A stretch of DNA of 64,000 bases, from NCBI RefSeq assembly GCF_000280495.2, contig NZ_CP018016.1, positions 930,001 to 994,000 of the forward strand. The letters run 5' to 3'. Positions within the stretch are counted from its first letter, which is position 1. Each line of letters begins with the position of its first letter. Shown piece after piece: positions 36,217 through 47,812 of this stretch. Position numbers and translations under genes: made by a program. The notes beneath the pieces are model-generated. The model saw only the letters and a list, made by a program, of their open reading frames with translations, was not told where the DNA came from and did no database searches. The stretch is from Kosakonia radicincitans DSM 16656 (GTDB taxonomy: Bacteria; Pseudomonadota; Gammaproteobacteria; Enterobacterales; Enterobacteriaceae).

Positions 36217-39105
36217 ATGCCCCGCAGCACCTGGTTAAAAGTTTTCGTCCTGTTTTTTGCCCTCTGGGCGCCATTCAGTCAGGCCGACAATGGTTGGCAA
36301 CCGGTTCAGGAAACGATCCACAAGAGCGATAAAGATACCCGCCAGTATCAGGCGATTCGTCTGGATAATGGCATGGTTGTGCTGTTGGTATCCGATCCGC
36401 AGGCGGTGAAATCTCTCTCCGCGCTGGTCGTACCGATCGGTTCGCTGGAGGATCCTGATTCCCATCCTGGCCTTGCGCATTACCTGGAACACATGACCCT
36501 GATGGGTTCCAAAAAATACCCGCAACCGGACAGCCTTGCCGAATACCTCAAGTTGCATGGTGGCAGCCATAACGCCAGTACTGCGCCTTACCGCACCGCT
36601 TACTACCTGGAAGTGGAAAATAACGCGCTGGACGGCGCCGTTGATCGTCTGGCGGATGCGATTGCCGCCCCGTTGCTGGATAAAAAATATGGCGAGCGCG
36701 AACGCAACGCGGTCAACGCCGAGCTGACCATGGCGCGTACCCGTGACGGGATGCGGATGGCGCAGGTCAGCGCTGAGACCATTAACCCGGCGCATCCGGG
36801 AGCGCGCTTCTCCGGCGGCAACCTCGAAACGCTGAGCGACAAACCGGGCAGCCCGGTACACCAGGCGCTGCTGGCGTTTCGCGATAAATTCTACTCTGCG
36901 AACCTGATGAAAGCGGTCATCTACAGCAACCGTCCGCTGAACGAACTGGCGACGCTTGCGGTACAGACCTATGGCCGTGTGCCGAATAAAAACATCACGA
37001 AGCCGGAAATCACCGTTCCCGTCGTCACCGACGCGCAGAAAGGTGTCATCATTCACTATGTTCCGGCTGTGCCGCGCAAAGTGCTGCGTGTTGAGTTCCG
37101 TATCGATAACAACACCGCTGCGTTTCGCAGTAAAACGGACGAGTTGATCACCTATCTGATTGGCAATCGCAGTCCGGGCACGCTCTCTGACTGGCTACAA
37201 AGCCAGGGGCTGGTTGAAGGGATCCGTGGCGACTCCGATCCAGTGGTCAACGGCAACAGCGGCGTGCTGGCGATTTCCGCTACTCTGACAGATAAAGGTC
37301 AGGCGAATCGCGATCAGGTGGTGGCGGCGATTTTCAGCTACCTGCAACTGCTGCGTGAAAAAGGCATCGATAAGCGTTATTTCGACGAGCTTTCCCATAT
37401 TCTTGACCTTGATTTTCGCTACCCCTCCATTACCCGCGATATGGATTATGTTGAGTGGCTGGCGGATACCATGATCCGCGTACCGGTTGCGCATACGCTG
37501 GATTCGGTAAATATCGCCGACCAGTTTGATGCCAAAGCGGTGCAGGCGCGTCTTAACGAAATGACGCCGCAAAACGCCCGCATCTGGTATATCAGCCCGG
37601 ATGAGCCGCACAATAAAACTGCCTATTTTGTCGATGCGCCTTATCAGGTCGATAAAATTTCCCCGGAAACCTTTGCCGACTGGCAGAAGCGGGAGAGCAG
37701 CATTACGCTGAAATTCCCCGAGCTGAACCCCTATATTCCGGACGATTTCACGCTGATCAAACCGCAGAAGCAGTACGAGCATCCCGAGCTGATTGTCGAT
37801 GAGCCGACGCTACGCGTGGTGTATATGCCGAGCCGCTATTTTGCCAGCGAACCGAAGGCGGATGTCAGCGTGGTGCTGCGTAATCCACAGGCGATGGATA
37901 CTGCGAAGAGCCAGGTGATGTTTGCGCTGAATGACTATCTGGCGGGGCTTGCGCTCGATCAACTGAGCAACCAGGCGGCTGTCGGGGGCATCACCTTCTC
38001 TACGAATGCCAACAATGGCTTGATGCTTAACGCCAATGGTTACACCCAGCGCCTGCCACAGCTTTTCCAGGCGCTGTTGAGCGGATATTTCAGCTATACA
38101 CCGACGGAAGAACAGCTTGCGCAGGCCAAATCCTGGTACGCGCAAATGATGGATTCGGCAGAGAAGGGTAAAGCCTTCGATCAGGCGATTATGCCAGTGC
38201 AGATGCTGTCGCAGGTCCCGTACTTCCTGCGTGAAGATCGTCGTGCACTGTTGCCATCAATCTCTCTGCAGGACATTTTGCACTATCGCGATGCACTGAA
38301 GAGCAATGCGCGTCCGGAATTTCTCGTGGTTGGTAACCTTGGCGAGCAGCAGGCGAAAGACCTTGCTCATGCGGTACAAAAACAGCTGGGTGCCAATGGC
38401 ACAGTGTGGTGCCGTAACCAGGACGTCGTGGTTGATAAACAGCAGAATGTGAGCTTTGAAAAGGCGGGCAACAGCACGGATTCCGCGCTGGCCGCGGTGT
38501 TCGTACCACCGGGTTTTGATGAGTACAGCAGTTCAGCCTACAGCGCGATGCTGGGGCAAATTGTACAGCCGTGGTTCTATAACCAGTTACGTACTGAGGA
38601 ACAGCTTGGCTACGCCGTGTTTGCTTTCCCGATGAGCGTTGGCCGTCAGTGGGGCATGGGTTTCCTGCTACAGAGCAATGATAAGCAACCGGCGTATCTC
38701 TGGGAGCGCTATAAGGCCTTCTTCCCGACAGCGGAAGCGAAGCTGCGGGCGATGAAACCGGAAGAGTTTGCCCAAATTCAGCAGGGGGTGATTGCGCAAA
38801 TAGTGCAAGCGCCGCAAACGTTAGGTGAAGAGGCTTCCAAACTCAGCAAAGATTTCGATCGCGGCAATATGCGCTTCGATTCACGTGATAAAGTAGTCGC
38901 TCAGATAAAACTGCTGACGCCGCAGAAACTTGCCGACTTCTTCCATCAGGCGGTGGTAGAGCCGCAAGGCATGGCGATATTGTCGCAGATCTCCGGTAGC
39001 CAGAGCGGGAAAGCGGAATATGCTCAACCGCAAGGCTGGAAGGTCTGGGACAGCGTCAGCGCCCTGCAGCAATCCTTACCGAAGATGACCGAGAAAGATG
39101 AGTGA
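36217..39105 (+). CDS. ptrA: Protease III (pitrilysin)
   Basis: Periplasmic M16 zinc metalloprotease that degrades small proteins such as insulin. 962 residues, as in E. coli. Signal peptide at 1-23 (WLKVFVLFFALWAPFSQA). Inverted zinc motif HxxEH in LAHYLEHMTLMGS (His near 88 and 92 with Glu91), with the distal Glu in NAVNAELTMAR. Four M16 domains in order. The 152-base gap upstream contains a GCTGGCAAAGCCAG hairpin but no gene. Its stop overlaps the recB start by 8 bases. Confidence 0.97.
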   Translation: MPRSTWLKVFVLFFALWAPFSQADNGWQPVQETIHKSDKDTRQYQAIRLDNGMVVLLVSDPQAVKSLSALVVPIGSLEDPDSHPGLAHYLEHMTLMGSKKYPQPDSLAEYLKLHGGSHNASTAPYRTAYYLEVENNALDGAVDRLADAIAAPLLDKKYGERERNAVNAELTMARTRDGMRMAQVSAETINPAHPGARFSGGNLETLSDKPGSPVHQALLAFRDKFYSANLMKAVIYSNRPLNELATLAVQTYGRVPNKNITKPEITVPVVTDAQKGVIIHYVPAVPRKVLRVEFRIDNNTAAFRSKTDELITYLIGNRSPGTLSDWLQSQGLVEGIRGDSDPVVNGNSGVLAISATLTDKGQANRDQVVAAIFSYLQLLREKGIDKRYFDELSHILDLDFRYPSITRDMDYVEWLADTMIRVPVAHTLDSVNIADQFDAKAVQARLNEMTPQNARIWYISPDEPHNKTAYFVDAPYQVDKISPETFADWQKRESSITLKFPELNPYIPDDFTLIKPQKQYEHPELIVDEPTLRVVYMPSRYFASEPKADVSVVLRNPQAMDTAKSQVMFALNDYLAGLALDQLSNQAAVGGITFSTNANNGLMLNANGYTQRLPQLFQALLSGYFSYTPTEEQLAQAKSWYAQMMDSAEKGKAFDQAIMPVQMLSQVPYFLREDRRALLPSISLQDILHYRDALKSNARPEFLVVGNLGEQQAKDLAHAVQKQLGANGTVWCRNQDVVVDKQQNVSFEKAGNSTDSALAAVFVPPGFDEYSSSAYSAMLGQIVQPWFYNQLRTEEQLGYAVFAFPMSVGRQWGMGFLLQSNDKQPAYLWERYKAFFPTAEAKLRAMKPEEFAQIQQGVIAQIVQAPQTLGEEASKLSKDFDRGNMRFDSRDKVVAQIKLLTPQKLADFFHQAVVEPQGMAILSQISGSQSGKAEYAQPQGWKVWDSVSALQQSLPKMTEKDE

Positions 39106-42100
39106 AACCACTGCTGAGACCCTTGATCCCCTGCGCTTGCCGCTTACCGGCGAGCGCCTGATTGAAGCCTCGGCGGGCACCGGCAAGACATTCACCATCG
39201 CCGCACTCTATTTGCGGCTGCTATTAGGGCTGGGCGGCAATGCCGCCTTCCCTCGACCACTCAGCGTTGAAGAGCTGCTGGTGGTGACTTTCACCGAGGC
39301 CGCGACCGAAGAGCTGCGTGGCCGTATCCGCAGTAATATCCATGAGTTACGTATTGCCTGCCTGCGGGAAAGCAGCAGCAACCCCTTATATGCCCGTTTG
39401 CTGGAGGAGATCGCCGATAAGCAGCAGGCGGCGTACTGGCTGATGCTGGCCGAGCGGCAAATGGATGAAGCGGCAGTCTTTACCATTCATGGCTTCTGCC
39501 AGCGCATGCTCAGCCTGAACGCGTTCGAATCCGGCATGCTGTTTGAACAGCAACTGGTGGAAGATGAATCCCTGTTGCGCTATCAGGCCTGCGCGGATTT
39601 CTGGCGGCGTCACTGCTACCCGCTGCCGCGCGAGATTGCCCAGGCGATTCATGCCTCGTGGAAAGGACCGCAGGAACTGCTGAAGGCGATCGACCGCTAC
39701 CTGCAGGGCGAAGCGCCGCAAATCAAATCTCCACCGCCGGCAGATGAAACGCTGGTTTCCCGCCATCAGCGCATTATCGCCCGGATTGAAGCTATCAAGC
39801 AGCAGTGGAATGCCGCGGTGGCCGAAGTGGAACCGGTGATTGAAGCGTCCGGCATCGACAGGCGCAAATTCAACCGCGGCAACCAGGCAAAGTATATTGA
39901 GCGAGTGTCCGCCTGGGCGCAGGAAGAAACGCGCAGTTACCTGCTGCCGGAGGCACTGGAGAAGTTTGCTCAGTCTTTCCTTGCTGAACGCACCAAAGCG
40001 GATGGCGTGGTGCCGGAACATCCGCTTTTTGTCGCAATCGAGGAACTACTGGCTCAGCCGTTAACGCTTGACGATCTGGTGCTGACCAGCGCAATGCGTG
40101 AAATCCGCGAGGCGGTGGCGAAAGAGAAGCGTCGTCGCGGCGAACTGGGCTTTGACGATATGCTCAGCCGTCTGGATAGCGCATTGCGCAGCCCGAACGG
40201 CGAGGCGCTGGCCGCTGCGATCCGCGAACGCTTCCCGGTGGCGATGATCGATGAATTTCAGGATACCGATCCGCAGCAATACCGTATTTTCAGCCGTATC
40301 TGGCATGAGCAGCCAGAGTGCGGTCTGTTGTTGATTGGCGACCCGAAGCAGGCCATCTATGCGTTTCGCGGCGCCGATATTTTTACCTATATGAAAGCGC
40401 GCGATGAAGTGAGCGCTCGCTATACCCTTGATACCAACTGGCGCTCGTCGCCGGGAATGATTGCCAGCGTTAACCGCCTGTTTATGCAGATGGAAGACGC
40501 CTTTATGTTTCGCCAGATCCCATTCCTGCCGGTTAAATCCGCCGCTAAAAATGCGGGCCTGCGCTTTACCTTTCGTGGGGAAATGCAGCCAGCCATGAAA
40601 ATGTGGCTGATGGACGGCGAAGGCGTCGGCGTCGGCGATTACCAGGGGTTTATGGCGCAGCTCTGCGCCTCGCAGATCCGCGACTGGCTGAGTGCTGGCC
40701 AGCAGGGCGAGGCACTGCTGTACGAAGGTGAGGGCGAGCATGAGAAAGTGCGTCCGGTCAGAGCCTCGGATATCACCGTGCTGGTGCGTAGCCGCCACGA
40801 AGCGTCGCTTATTCGTGATGCCCTGATGCTACTGGATATCCCCTCCGTCTATCTCTCTAACCGCGACAGCGTGTTCGACACGCCGGAAGCGCAGGAGCTG
40901 TTGTGGCTGTTGCATGCCGTGCTGGCGCCGGAGCGAGAGAGTACGTTGCGTAGCGCATTAGCCACCTCCATGCTGGGGTTGACCGCACAGGATATTGAAG
41001 CGCTGAATCTCGATGAACAGGCGTGGGATGAGAAAGTTGAGGAGTTCTCTCACTACCGCGAACTATGGCAAAAACGCGGTGTGATGGCGATGCTGCGCAC
41101 GTTGATGAGTGCGCGCAATGTGGCAGAGAATTTACTGGCGACGCCTGGCGGTGAGCGGCGGTTAACCGATATTCTGCATATCAGCGAGCTGTTGCAGGAA
41201 GCCGGAACGCAGCTTGAAAGTGAGCATGCACTTACCCGCTGGCTGGCGCAGCGCATCGCCGAACCGAATGCCAATGCCTCCAGCGAGCAGTTGCGTCTGG
41301 AGAGCGACAAACATCTGGTGCAGATTGTCACCATCCACAAATCCAAAGGCCTTGAGTACCCGCTGGTCTGGCTGCCGTTTATTGCGAATTTCCGCGTACA
41401 GGATCAGGGTTTCTATCATGACCGCGAATCGTTTGCGGCGATGCTCGATTTAAGCCACGGCGACGAGAGTGTCGAACTGGCGGAAACCGAGCGCCTGGCG
41501 GAAGATTTGCGCCTGCTCTATGTGGCATTAACGCGCTCGGTCTGGCATTGCAGCCTGGGGATTGCGCCGCTGATTCGCCGTCGCGGTGGCAAAACGGGCG
41601 AAACTGATTTCCATCAGAGCGCGCTTGGGCGGCTGATTCAGAAAGGTGAAGCGCTCGATGCTGCCGGTTTGCAGCGTGCATTACAGGCGCTGTGCAATGA
41701 CGATATCGCCCTTTGCACGCCGTCAGCCGCTGATAGCGACCGCTGGCAGCTGCCGCAAACGGCGTTGCCTGCTCTGAGCGCACGGGAAGTGACGCGTAAA
41801 ATTGCCGACGACTGGCGCGTGACCAGCTATTCCGGCTTGCAGCAGCGTGCTCACGGCATCGCCCAGGATCTACTGCCGCGTCTGGATATCGATGCAGCCG
41901 GTGAGCGTGAGGTTGTGGCTGAACCGATGCTGACGCCGCACCAGTTTCCGCGTGGCGCAGCGCCGGGAACCTTTTTACACAGCCTGTTTGAAGATCTGGA
42001 TTTTACCCAGCCAATCTCGCCGCAATGGGTGGCAGAAAGAGTGCTGGCAGGGGGTTACGAAGAGCACTGGGAGCCGGTACTGAGGCGCTGGCTGGAGAGC

Positions 42101-42658
42101 GTGCTGCATGCACCGCTGGCCGGAACGGGCATTTCGCTGAGCCAGCTTACGGCGAAGGAGAAACAGGTGGAGATGGAGTTCTACTTGCCTGTGACGAAGA
42201 CGATGAGCGCTCAGGCACTGGATGCGCTAATCCGGCGCTACGATCCGCTGTCGGCAGGGTGCCCGCCGCTCGATTTCCGCGATGTGCGCGGCATGCTGAA
42301 AGGCTTTATCGATCTCGTCTTTCGCCACGACGGGCGCTACTACCTGCTGGATTACAAATCCAACTGGCTGGGCGAAAGCGCGGAGGCCTATACGCAGGAG
42401 GCGATGGCGACGGCAATGCAGTCGCACCGCTACGACTTGCAGTATCAATTATATAGCCTGGCGCTGCATCGTTACTTGCGCCACCGCATCGCGGATTACC
42501 GCTATGAACAGCATTTCGGCGGCGTAATCTACCTCTTTTTACGTGGCGTTGAGGCGCAAAACCCGCAGCAGGGTATCTTCACCACGCGTCCTGACGCGGC
42601 ACTGATCGAACAGATGGATGCGTTATTTGCCGGAGAGACGCAGGAGGCGACGCCATGA
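39098..42658 (+). CDS. recB: Exonuclease V (RecBCD) subunit RecB
   Basis: 3'-5' SF1A helicase plus nuclease of RecBCD. 1186 residues (E. coli 1180). Seen: Walker [18 protein letters not shown] (about 23-39), motif [44 protein letters not shown], and the C-terminal nuclease motif [24 protein letters not shown] with the Asp-Asp-Lys catalytic set. It starts within the ptrA end and overlaps recD by ATGA, so the three are translationally coupled. Confidence 0.97.
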   Translation: MSETTAETLDPLRLPLTGERLIEASAGTGKTFTIAALYLRLLLGLGGNAAFPRPLSVEELLVVTFTEAATEELRGRIRSNIHELRIACLRESSSNPLYARLLEEIADKQQAAYWLMLAERQMDEAAVFTIHGFCQRMLSLNAFESGMLFEQQLVEDESLLRYQACADFWRRHCYPLPREIAQAIHASWKGPQELLKAIDRYLQGEAPQIKSPPPADETLVSRHQRIIARIEAIKQQWNAAVAEVEPVIEASGIDRRKFNRGNQAKYIERVSAWAQEETRSYLLPEALEKFAQSFLAERTKADGVVPEHPLFVAIEELLAQPLTLDDLVLTSAMREIREAVAKEKRRRGELGFDDMLSRLDSALRSPNGEALAAAIRERFPVAMIDEFQDTDPQQYRIFSRIWHEQPECGLLLIGDPKQAIYAFRGADIFTYMKARDEVSARYTLDTNWRSSPGMIASVNRLFMQMEDAFMFRQIPFLPVKSAAKNAGLRFTFRGEMQPAMKMWLMDGEGVGVGDYQGFMAQLCASQIRDWLSAGQQGEALLYEGEGEHEKVRPVRASDITVLVRSRHEASLIRDALMLLDIPSVYLSNRDSVFDTPEAQELLWLLHAVLAPERESTLRSALATSMLGLTAQDIEALNLDEQAWDEKVEEFSHYRELWQKRGVMAMLRTLMSARNVAENLLATPGGERRLTDILHISELLQEAGTQLESEHALTRWLAQRIAEPNANASSEQLRLESDKHLVQIVTIHKSKGLEYPLVWLPFIANFRVQDQGFYHDRESFAAMLDLSHGDESVELAETERLAEDLRLLYVALTRSVWHCSLGIAPLIRRRGGKTGETDFHQSALGRLIQKGEALDAAGLQRALQALCNDDIALCTPSAADSDRWQLPQTALPALSAREVTRKIADDWRVTSYSGLQQRAHGIAQDLLPRLDIDAAGEREVVAEPMLTPHQFPRGAAPGTFLHSLFEDLDFTQPISPQWVAERVLAGGYEEHWEPVLRRWLESVLHAPLAGTGISLSQLTAKEKQVEMEFYLPVTKTMSAQALDALIRRYDPLSAGCPPLDFRDVRGMLKGFIDLVFRHDGRYYLLDYKSNWLGESAEAYTQEAMATAMQSHRYDLQYQLYSLALHRYLRHRIADYRYEQHFGGVIYLFLRGVEAQNPQQGIFTTRPDAALIEQMDALFAGETQEATP

Positions 42659-44487
42659 GTATGACAACAAAATTACGTGAAGCGGCAGAGCTGAAGCTGC
42701 TGCGCCCGCTGGATGTGCAGTTCGCTCTGACGGTGGCAACAGAAGATGAACCGGCGGTGATGCTGGCTGCGGCGCTACTCAGCCACGACGCCGGTGAAGG
42801 TCACGTCTGTTTGCCACTTTCGCGCCTGACGCCAGAAGCCTATGCCAGTGCAGGAACGATCTTTAGCCCGCTGTTTGAGCAGGCCGGAAACCCTGAAGAC
42901 TGGCGGCAAACGCTGCTGGCATCGCATGCCGTCAGCGAAGGCGAAACGCCAGCGCCGCTGGTGCTGAGGGGGGATCGCCTCTACCTGAACCGCATGTGGC
43001 AAAACGAACGACAGGTGGCAGCATTTTTTGCCGAACGGCAGAGCCAACCCGAGGTGGATGAAGCCCGGCTGACGCAGGTACTGGAGACATTTTTTCCGAC
43101 CACGGGCGAAATAAACTGGCAGAAAGTGGCGGCAGCCGTGGCGCTCACCCGGCGTATTTCGGTGATTTCCGGCGGACCGGGAACCGGCAAAACCACTACC
43201 GTAGCAAAACTGCTTGCGGCACTGGTACAGATGGTGGACGGCGGCAAATGCCGCATTTGTCTGGCCGCGCCGACCGGCAAAGCTGCCGCGCGGTTGACCG
43301 AGTCGCTGGGCAATGCGCTGCGTCAGCTGGATCTGACGGAACAACAGAAAGCGATGCTGCCGGACGAAGCCAGCACGCTGCACCGTCTGCTTGGCGCGCA
43401 GCCGGGCAGCCAGCGCCTGCGGCATCATGCCGATAACCCGCTGCATCTTGATGTGCTGGTGGTCGATGAAGCCTCAATGATTGATTTGCCGATGATGTCG
43501 CGTCTGATCGATGCGCTGCCGCCGCAGGCCCGGGTGATCTTTCTTGGCGATCGCGATCAGTTAGCTTCGGTGGAGGCCGGGGCGGTGCTGGGCGATATCT
43601 GTGCGTGGGTGAACGCTGGTTATACCCCGGAGCGCGCGGCACAGCTCTCACGTTTAACCGGCTCAACGGTTCCCGCCGGGGAAGGGCACTGCGCCAGCAC
43701 GCTGCGCGACAGCCTGTGTTTGCTGCAAAAAAGCTATCGTTTTGGCAGTGATTCCGGGATTGGCCAACTGGCGGCGGCGGTCAACCGGGGTGATAAAAAT
43801 GCCACCAGAGCAGTGTTTAGTCAGGGCTTTGGCGATATCGAGCGTAAACCGCTGCAGAGCGCAGAAGAGTATCAGGCGATGATCGACGACGCGCTCGCCG
43901 GCTATGGCCATTATCTGTCGCGGGTGCATGACAACGCCGCGCCGGAGGAGATTATCGCGGCGTTTAGCGAGTACCAGTTGCTGTGCGCATTACGCGAGGG
44001 GCCGTTTGGGGTGAGCGGGCTGAATGAGCGTCTGGAGCTGGCTCTGCTGCGTAAACGGCAGATCTCACGCCCGGCGCATTCGCGCTGGTATCACGGCCGT
44101 CCGATCATGATCTCTCGTAATGATTCGGCGCTGGGTTTATTTAACGGCGATATTGGTATCGCGCTGGAGCAGGGGCAGGGGATCCGCGTCTGGTTTCCGC
44201 TGCCGGACGGCAGCATCAAATCCGTGCAGCCCAGTCGCCTGCCGGAGCATGAAACGGCGTGGGCCATGACCGTGCATAAATCGCAGGGTTCGGAGTTCGA
44301 TCATACGGCGCTGATCCTGCCGGGGCAGTTTGTACCGGTAGTCACGCGTGAGCTGGTTTATACCGCCATCACCCGTGCACGCAGGCGGCTGTCACTCTAT
44401 GCCGACGAGCGTATTCTGGCGCAGGCCATTGCCACCCGCACCGAGCGGCGCAGCGGGCTGGATGCGTTTTTCAGCGAAGCAGAGTAA
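42655..44487 (+). CDS. recD: Exonuclease V (RecBCD) subunit RecD
   Basis: 5'-3' SF1B helicase of RecBCD that also licenses its nuclease. 610 residues (E. coli 608). Walker [20 protein letters not shown] (near 172-180), motif [41 protein letters not shown] and [11 protein letters not shown] in order. ATG overlaps the recB stop in ATGA. Convergent with argA, with a GC hairpin between. Confidence 0.97.
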   Translation: MSMTTKLREAAELKLLRPLDVQFALTVATEDEPAVMLAAALLSHDAGEGHVCLPLSRLTPEAYASAGTIFSPLFEQAGNPEDWRQTLLASHAVSEGETPAPLVLRGDRLYLNRMWQNERQVAAFFAERQSQPEVDEARLTQVLETFFPTTGEINWQKVAAAVALTRRISVISGGPGTGKTTTVAKLLAALVQMVDGGKCRICLAAPTGKAAARLTESLGNALRQLDLTEQQKAMLPDEASTLHRLLGAQPGSQRLRHHADNPLHLDVLVVDEASMIDLPMMSRLIDALPPQARVIFLGDRDQLASVEAGAVLGDICAWVNAGYTPERAAQLSRLTGSTVPAGEGHCASTLRDSLCLLQKSYRFGSDSGIGQLAAAVNRGDKNATRAVFSQGFGDIERKPLQSAEEYQAMIDDALAGYGHYLSRVHDNAAPEEIIAAFSEYQLLCALREGPFGVSGLNERLELALLRKRQISRPAHSRWYHGRPIMISRNDSALGLFNGDIGIALEQGQGIRVWFPLPDGSIKSVQPSRLPEHETAWAMTVHKSQGSEFDHTALILPGQFVPVVTRELVYTAITRARRRLSLYADERILAQAIATRTERRSGLDAFFSEAE

Positions 44488-44488
44488 C

Positions 44489-44509
44489 GCCCCCGCAGCG
44501 CGCGGGGGC
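44489..44509. terminator. GC-rich hairpin between recD and argA
   Basis: GCCCCCGC-AGCGC-GCGGGGGC in the 28-base gap between convergent stops. No long T run on either side, so it may be a weak bidirectional terminator. Confidence 0.5.
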
Positions 44510-44515
44510 AAGCTT

Positions 44516-45847
44516 TCAGGTAAGGTCGGCCATCAGCACTTTGGAACGGCGCTGATAGTTGTACATCTGCTTTTTGGTTTCCGGCAGCGAATCAATATCC
44601 ACCGGGGTAAAGCCGCGTTCCTGGAACCAGTGAATGCTACGCGTGGTCAGCACAAACAGTTTGCTCAGGCCAATCTGTCTCGCTTGCGCGGCAATACGCT
44701 CCAGCAGGACTTCACCGCGCGATGAGCTGCGATAGTCCGGGTGTACCGCCACGCAGGCCATCTCGCCGATTTTCTCTTCCGGGAAGGGATAAAGCGCCGC
44801 ACAGGCAATGGTCAGATTATCGCGTTCGATAATGGTGAATTTGTCGATCTCCATCTCCAGTTGCTCGCGGGAGCGGCGCACCAGAATGCCCTGTTGTTCA
44901 AGCGGGCGGATAAGTTCGAGAATGCCGCCAATATCGTTGATGGTGGCACGGCGGATCTGCTCGGCGCTCTCCATCACAATCTGCGTACCAATACCGTCGC
45001 GGGAGAACAGCTCCTGCAACAGCGCGCCGTCTTCCTGATAGCTGATCAAGTGGCTGCGACGCACGCCGCTGCGACAGGCTTTGACCGCGCCACGCAGGAA
45101 ACGCACCGTACCGGAGTGGTAATCTCCTTTTGCTTCCAGCGCCTCGACGCGCGCCTGCGCTTCGTTCGGGAACAGTTCGGAAACAATATCGCCCTCGTCG
45201 TTCATTACCCCTTGCGACGAGCAAAAACCGATCATTTTTTCGGCTTTCAACTTGATGGCAAGTTGTGTGGCGATCTCTTCGGAGGTGAGGTTAAAGCTTT
45301 CTCCAGTGACAGACACCGCGACCGGCCCCATCAGCACAATCGCACCGCTGTCGAGCTGGCGGTGGATCGCTTCTTCATCAATACGGCGAATACGTCCGCT
45401 GTGGCAATAATCCACGCCGTCATCGACGCCCAGCGGCTGGGAAATAATAAAGTTGCCGCTGACCACGTTAATATGCGCGCCCTGCAATGGCGTATTGTTG
45501 AGGCTCATCGACAGCCGCGCCGTGATGTCGAGCTGCAACAGGCCTGCCGCCTGCTTAACCAGTTCAAGGGTTTTTGCATCGGTCACGCGGGTGTGTTTGT
45601 GGTAAATCGGTTCATGATGATGTTCGGCAAGGTTGGCGTCGATTTGCGGACGCGCGCCGTACACCACCACCAGCCGGATGCCGAGGCTGTGTAACAGGCC
45701 GATATCATTGACAATACTGGAAAAATTCTCGTGTTCAATGGCTTCGCCGCCGAGCATAATGACAAATGTCTTTCCCCGATGGGCGTTAATATAGGGAACA
45801 GAATGGCGGAATCCTTGTACCAGTTCGGTTCTGCGCTCTCTTACCAC
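44516..45847 (-). CDS. argA: N-acetylglutamate synthase
   Basis: First enzyme of arginine synthesis: glutamate plus acetyl-CoA to N-acetylglutamate, feedback-inhibited by arginine. 443 residues, as in E. coli. N-terminal amino-acid-kinase-like regulatory domain ([22 protein letters not shown]) and C-terminal GNAT domain ([26 protein letters not shown]). Two ARG boxes lie just upstream, so ArgR repression is expected. Confidence 0.97.
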   Translation of the reverse strand: MVRERRTELVQGFRHSVPYINAHRGKTFVIMLGGEAIEHENFSSIVNDIGLLHSLGIRLVVVYGARPQIDANLAEHHHEPIYHKHTRVTDAKTLELVKQAAGLLQLDITARLSMSLNNTPLQGAHINVVSGNFIISQPLGVDDGVDYCHSGRIRRIDEEAIHRQLDSGAIVLMGPVAVSVTGESFNLTSEEIATQLAIKLKAEKMIGFCSSQGVMNDEGDIVSELFPNEAQARVEALEAKGDYHSGTVRFLRGAVKACRSGVRRSHLISYQEDGALLQELFSRDGIGTQIVMESAEQIRRATINDIGGILELIRPLEQQGILVRRSREQLEMEIDKFTIIERDNLTIACAALYPFPEEKIGEMACVAVHPDYRSSSRGEVLLERIAAQARQIGLSKLFVLTTRSIHWFQERGFTPVDIDSLPETKKQMYNYQRRSKVLMADLT

Positions 45848-45858
45848 GGCCTGCCCTC

Positions 45859-45897
45859 AATGCATGATTATTCGTAAATTCTGTATTTTTATTCTTT
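45859..45897. promoter_or_regulatory. Pair of ARG boxes upstream of argA
   Basis: Two 18-base imperfect palindromes, AATGCATGATTATTCGTA (45859-45876) and TCTGTATTTTTATTCTTT (45880-45897), separated by 3 bases. They fit the ArgR consensus WNTNAATWWWWATTNANW and its usual 3-base spacing. Confidence 0.8.
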
Positions 45898-46073
45898 TCT
45901 GCCGTCCGGCGCAAGTGCAAATTTTGTCGTCATTCAATAAAGTTGCCCCGGCGAAGCCATTGGGCAGACATATGTTTACCCTTTAATGGATGACAGTTTA
46001 TGCATCATTCGTTAAAGTTTTCGGTCAATTCTGACGAATAGCATTATTTAGCGAAAAATTGCTCGGGAGAGGC

Positions 46074-47327
46074 ATGTCGGGAAGTCAATCATCGGTGAGC
46101 CGCCGCAGGTTATTAAAAGGGGCGGGGGCCATGTGGTTATTAAGCGTAAGCCAAATGGGCCTGGCAGCGGTAAGCCACGTAGTGGCGGTTCGCGTCTGGC
46201 CAGCGTCTACCTATACGCGCGTGACGGTGGAATCTAACCAGGTCATTAAATACAAGCAGTTCACGTTGAGTAACCCTGACCGGCTGGTGGTGGATCTCGA
46301 AGGTGTACACCTTAACTCCGTGCTGAAAGGTATGGGGACGCAGATTCGTGGCGACGATCCCTTTATCAAGTCTGCGCGCGTTGGTCAGTTTGATCCGCAA
46401 ACCGTGCGCATGGTGTTTGAGCTGAAACAGGATGTTGCGCCGCAACTGTTCGCGCTGGCGCCGGTAGCTGGCTTCAAAGAGCGGCTGGTGATGGATCTCT
46501 ATCCGGTGAATGCGAAAGATGTGCAGGATCCGCTGCTGGCGCTGCTGGAAGAGTACAACAGAGGCGATCTTGAACAGCAGGTACCGAAGCAGGATAGCGG
46601 CCCACAGCCGGGGAAAGCGGGGCGCGATCGGCCAATCGTTATTATGCTGGATCCTGGTCACGGCGGCGAAGATCCGGGGGCGATGGGGAAATACCGTACC
46701 CGCGAGAAAGACGTGGTGCTGCAAATCGCCCGCCGTCTGTACGCGCTGATCGAGAAAGAAGGCAATATGAAAGCCTATATGACGCGTAACGAGGATGTTT
46801 TTATCCCGTTGAAAGTGCGCGTTGCCAAAGCGCAAAAACAGCGTGCGGATCTGTTTGTGTCGATTCACGCCGATGCTTTCACCAGCCGTCAGCCGAGCGG
46901 TTCTTCAGTATTTGCCCTTTCGACCAAAGGGGCGACCAGCACGGCGGCGAAGTATCTGGCGGAGACGCAGAACGCTTCTGACCTTATTGGTGGCGTCAGT
47001 AAAAGCGGCGACCGTTATCTCGATCACACCATGTTCGATATGGTGCAGTCGCTGACCATCAATGACAGCCTGAAGTTCGGTAAAGCCGTACTCAACAAGC
47101 TTAGCAACGTTAACAATCTGCATAAAAATCAGGTTGAACAGGCCGGTTTTGCGGTGCTGAAAGCGCCGGATATTCCGTCGATTCTGGTCGAGACCGCGTT
47201 TATCAGTAATGTGGAAGAGGAACGTAAGCTGAAGACGGCCAAATTCCAGCAGGAAGTGGCGGAGTCGATTCTGGCGGGGATTAAAGCTTATTTCTCGGAT
47301 GGCGCGACGCTGGCGAGAAGGGGATAA
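46074..47327 (+). CDS. amiC: N-acetylmuramoyl-L-alanine amidase AmiC
   Basis: Periplasmic septal peptidoglycan amidase activated by NlpD. 417 residues as in E. coli from [11 protein letters not shown]; a short upstream extension in frame is unlikely. Twin-arginine signal [19 protein letters not shown], then an AMIN domain (about 40-150) that localises it to the septum, a linker ([13 protein letters not shown]), and the zinc amidase-3 domain with [28 protein letters not shown] and LVETAFISN. Ended by its own terminator. Confidence 0.97.
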   Translation: MSGSQSSVSRRRLLKGAGAMWLLSVSQMGLAAVSHVVAVRVWPASTYTRVTVESNQVIKYKQFTLSNPDRLVVDLEGVHLNSVLKGMGTQIRGDDPFIKSARVGQFDPQTVRMVFELKQDVAPQLFALAPVAGFKERLVMDLYPVNAKDVQDPLLALLEEYNRGDLEQQVPKQDSGPQPGKAGRDRPIVIMLDPGHGGEDPGAMGKYRTREKDVVLQIARRLYALIEKEGNMKAYMTRNEDVFIPLKVRVAKAQKQRADLFVSIHADAFTSRQPSGSSVFALSTKGATSTAAKYLAETQNASDLIGGVSKSGDRYLDHTMFDMVQSLTINDSLKFGKAVLNKLSNVNNLHKNQVEQAGFAVLKAPDIPSILVETAFISNVEEERKLKTAKFQQEVAESILAGIKAYFSDGATLARRG

Positions 47328-47332
47328 TAGAG

Positions 47333-47356
47333 TGGCGCTGAAAGGCGCCATTTTTT
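47333..47356 (+). terminator. Terminator after amiC
   Basis: TGGCGC-TGAAAG-GCGCCA followed by six T, immediately after the amiC stop. Confidence 0.88.
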
Positions 47357-47369
47357 ACGGACCGCAGAA

Positions 47370-47396
47370 ACAAAAAAACACCCGTTAAGGTGTTTA
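47370..47396 (-). terminator. Terminator of the tRNA-fMet unit
   Basis: On the minus strand AAACACC-TTAACG-GGTGTTT followed by T residues, just after the last tRNA. Confidence 0.8.
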
Positions 47397-47403
47397 TTGT
47401 GAT

Positions 47404-47480
<77 letters not shown>

Positions 47481-47529
47481 TCCGTCTGTTTACACTTCCA
47501 TCATGTAAACTTTTTCTTCACATTTTAAT

Positions 47530-47606
<77 letters not shown>

Positions 47607-47619
47607 TCTGTGGATGCGC

Positions 47620-47647
47620 ACTATACTCTGCAAACTTAGCGATGCAA
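47620..47647 (-). promoter_or_regulatory. Stable-RNA promoter of the tRNA-fMet unit
   Basis: On the minus strand TTGCAT (47642-47647), 16-base spacer, TATAGT (47620-47625), followed by a GCGC discriminator. A near-consensus sigma-70 promoter with the GC-rich discriminator that goes with stringent control. Confidence 0.75.
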
Positions 47648-47812
47648 CCTTTTTTTTGACTAATTCGACGAATTGCCGGGATTATGTGTAAAAACAATAC
47701 AATTAGCTTATTTTTTATGCGAAATTGGCGATGGGTTGTGCTGACGCATTTCTTTAGTGAATAGGGTTTGTTATCTTCACCCCGCTGCAGGTTAATCAGA
47801 AGACGAGATATA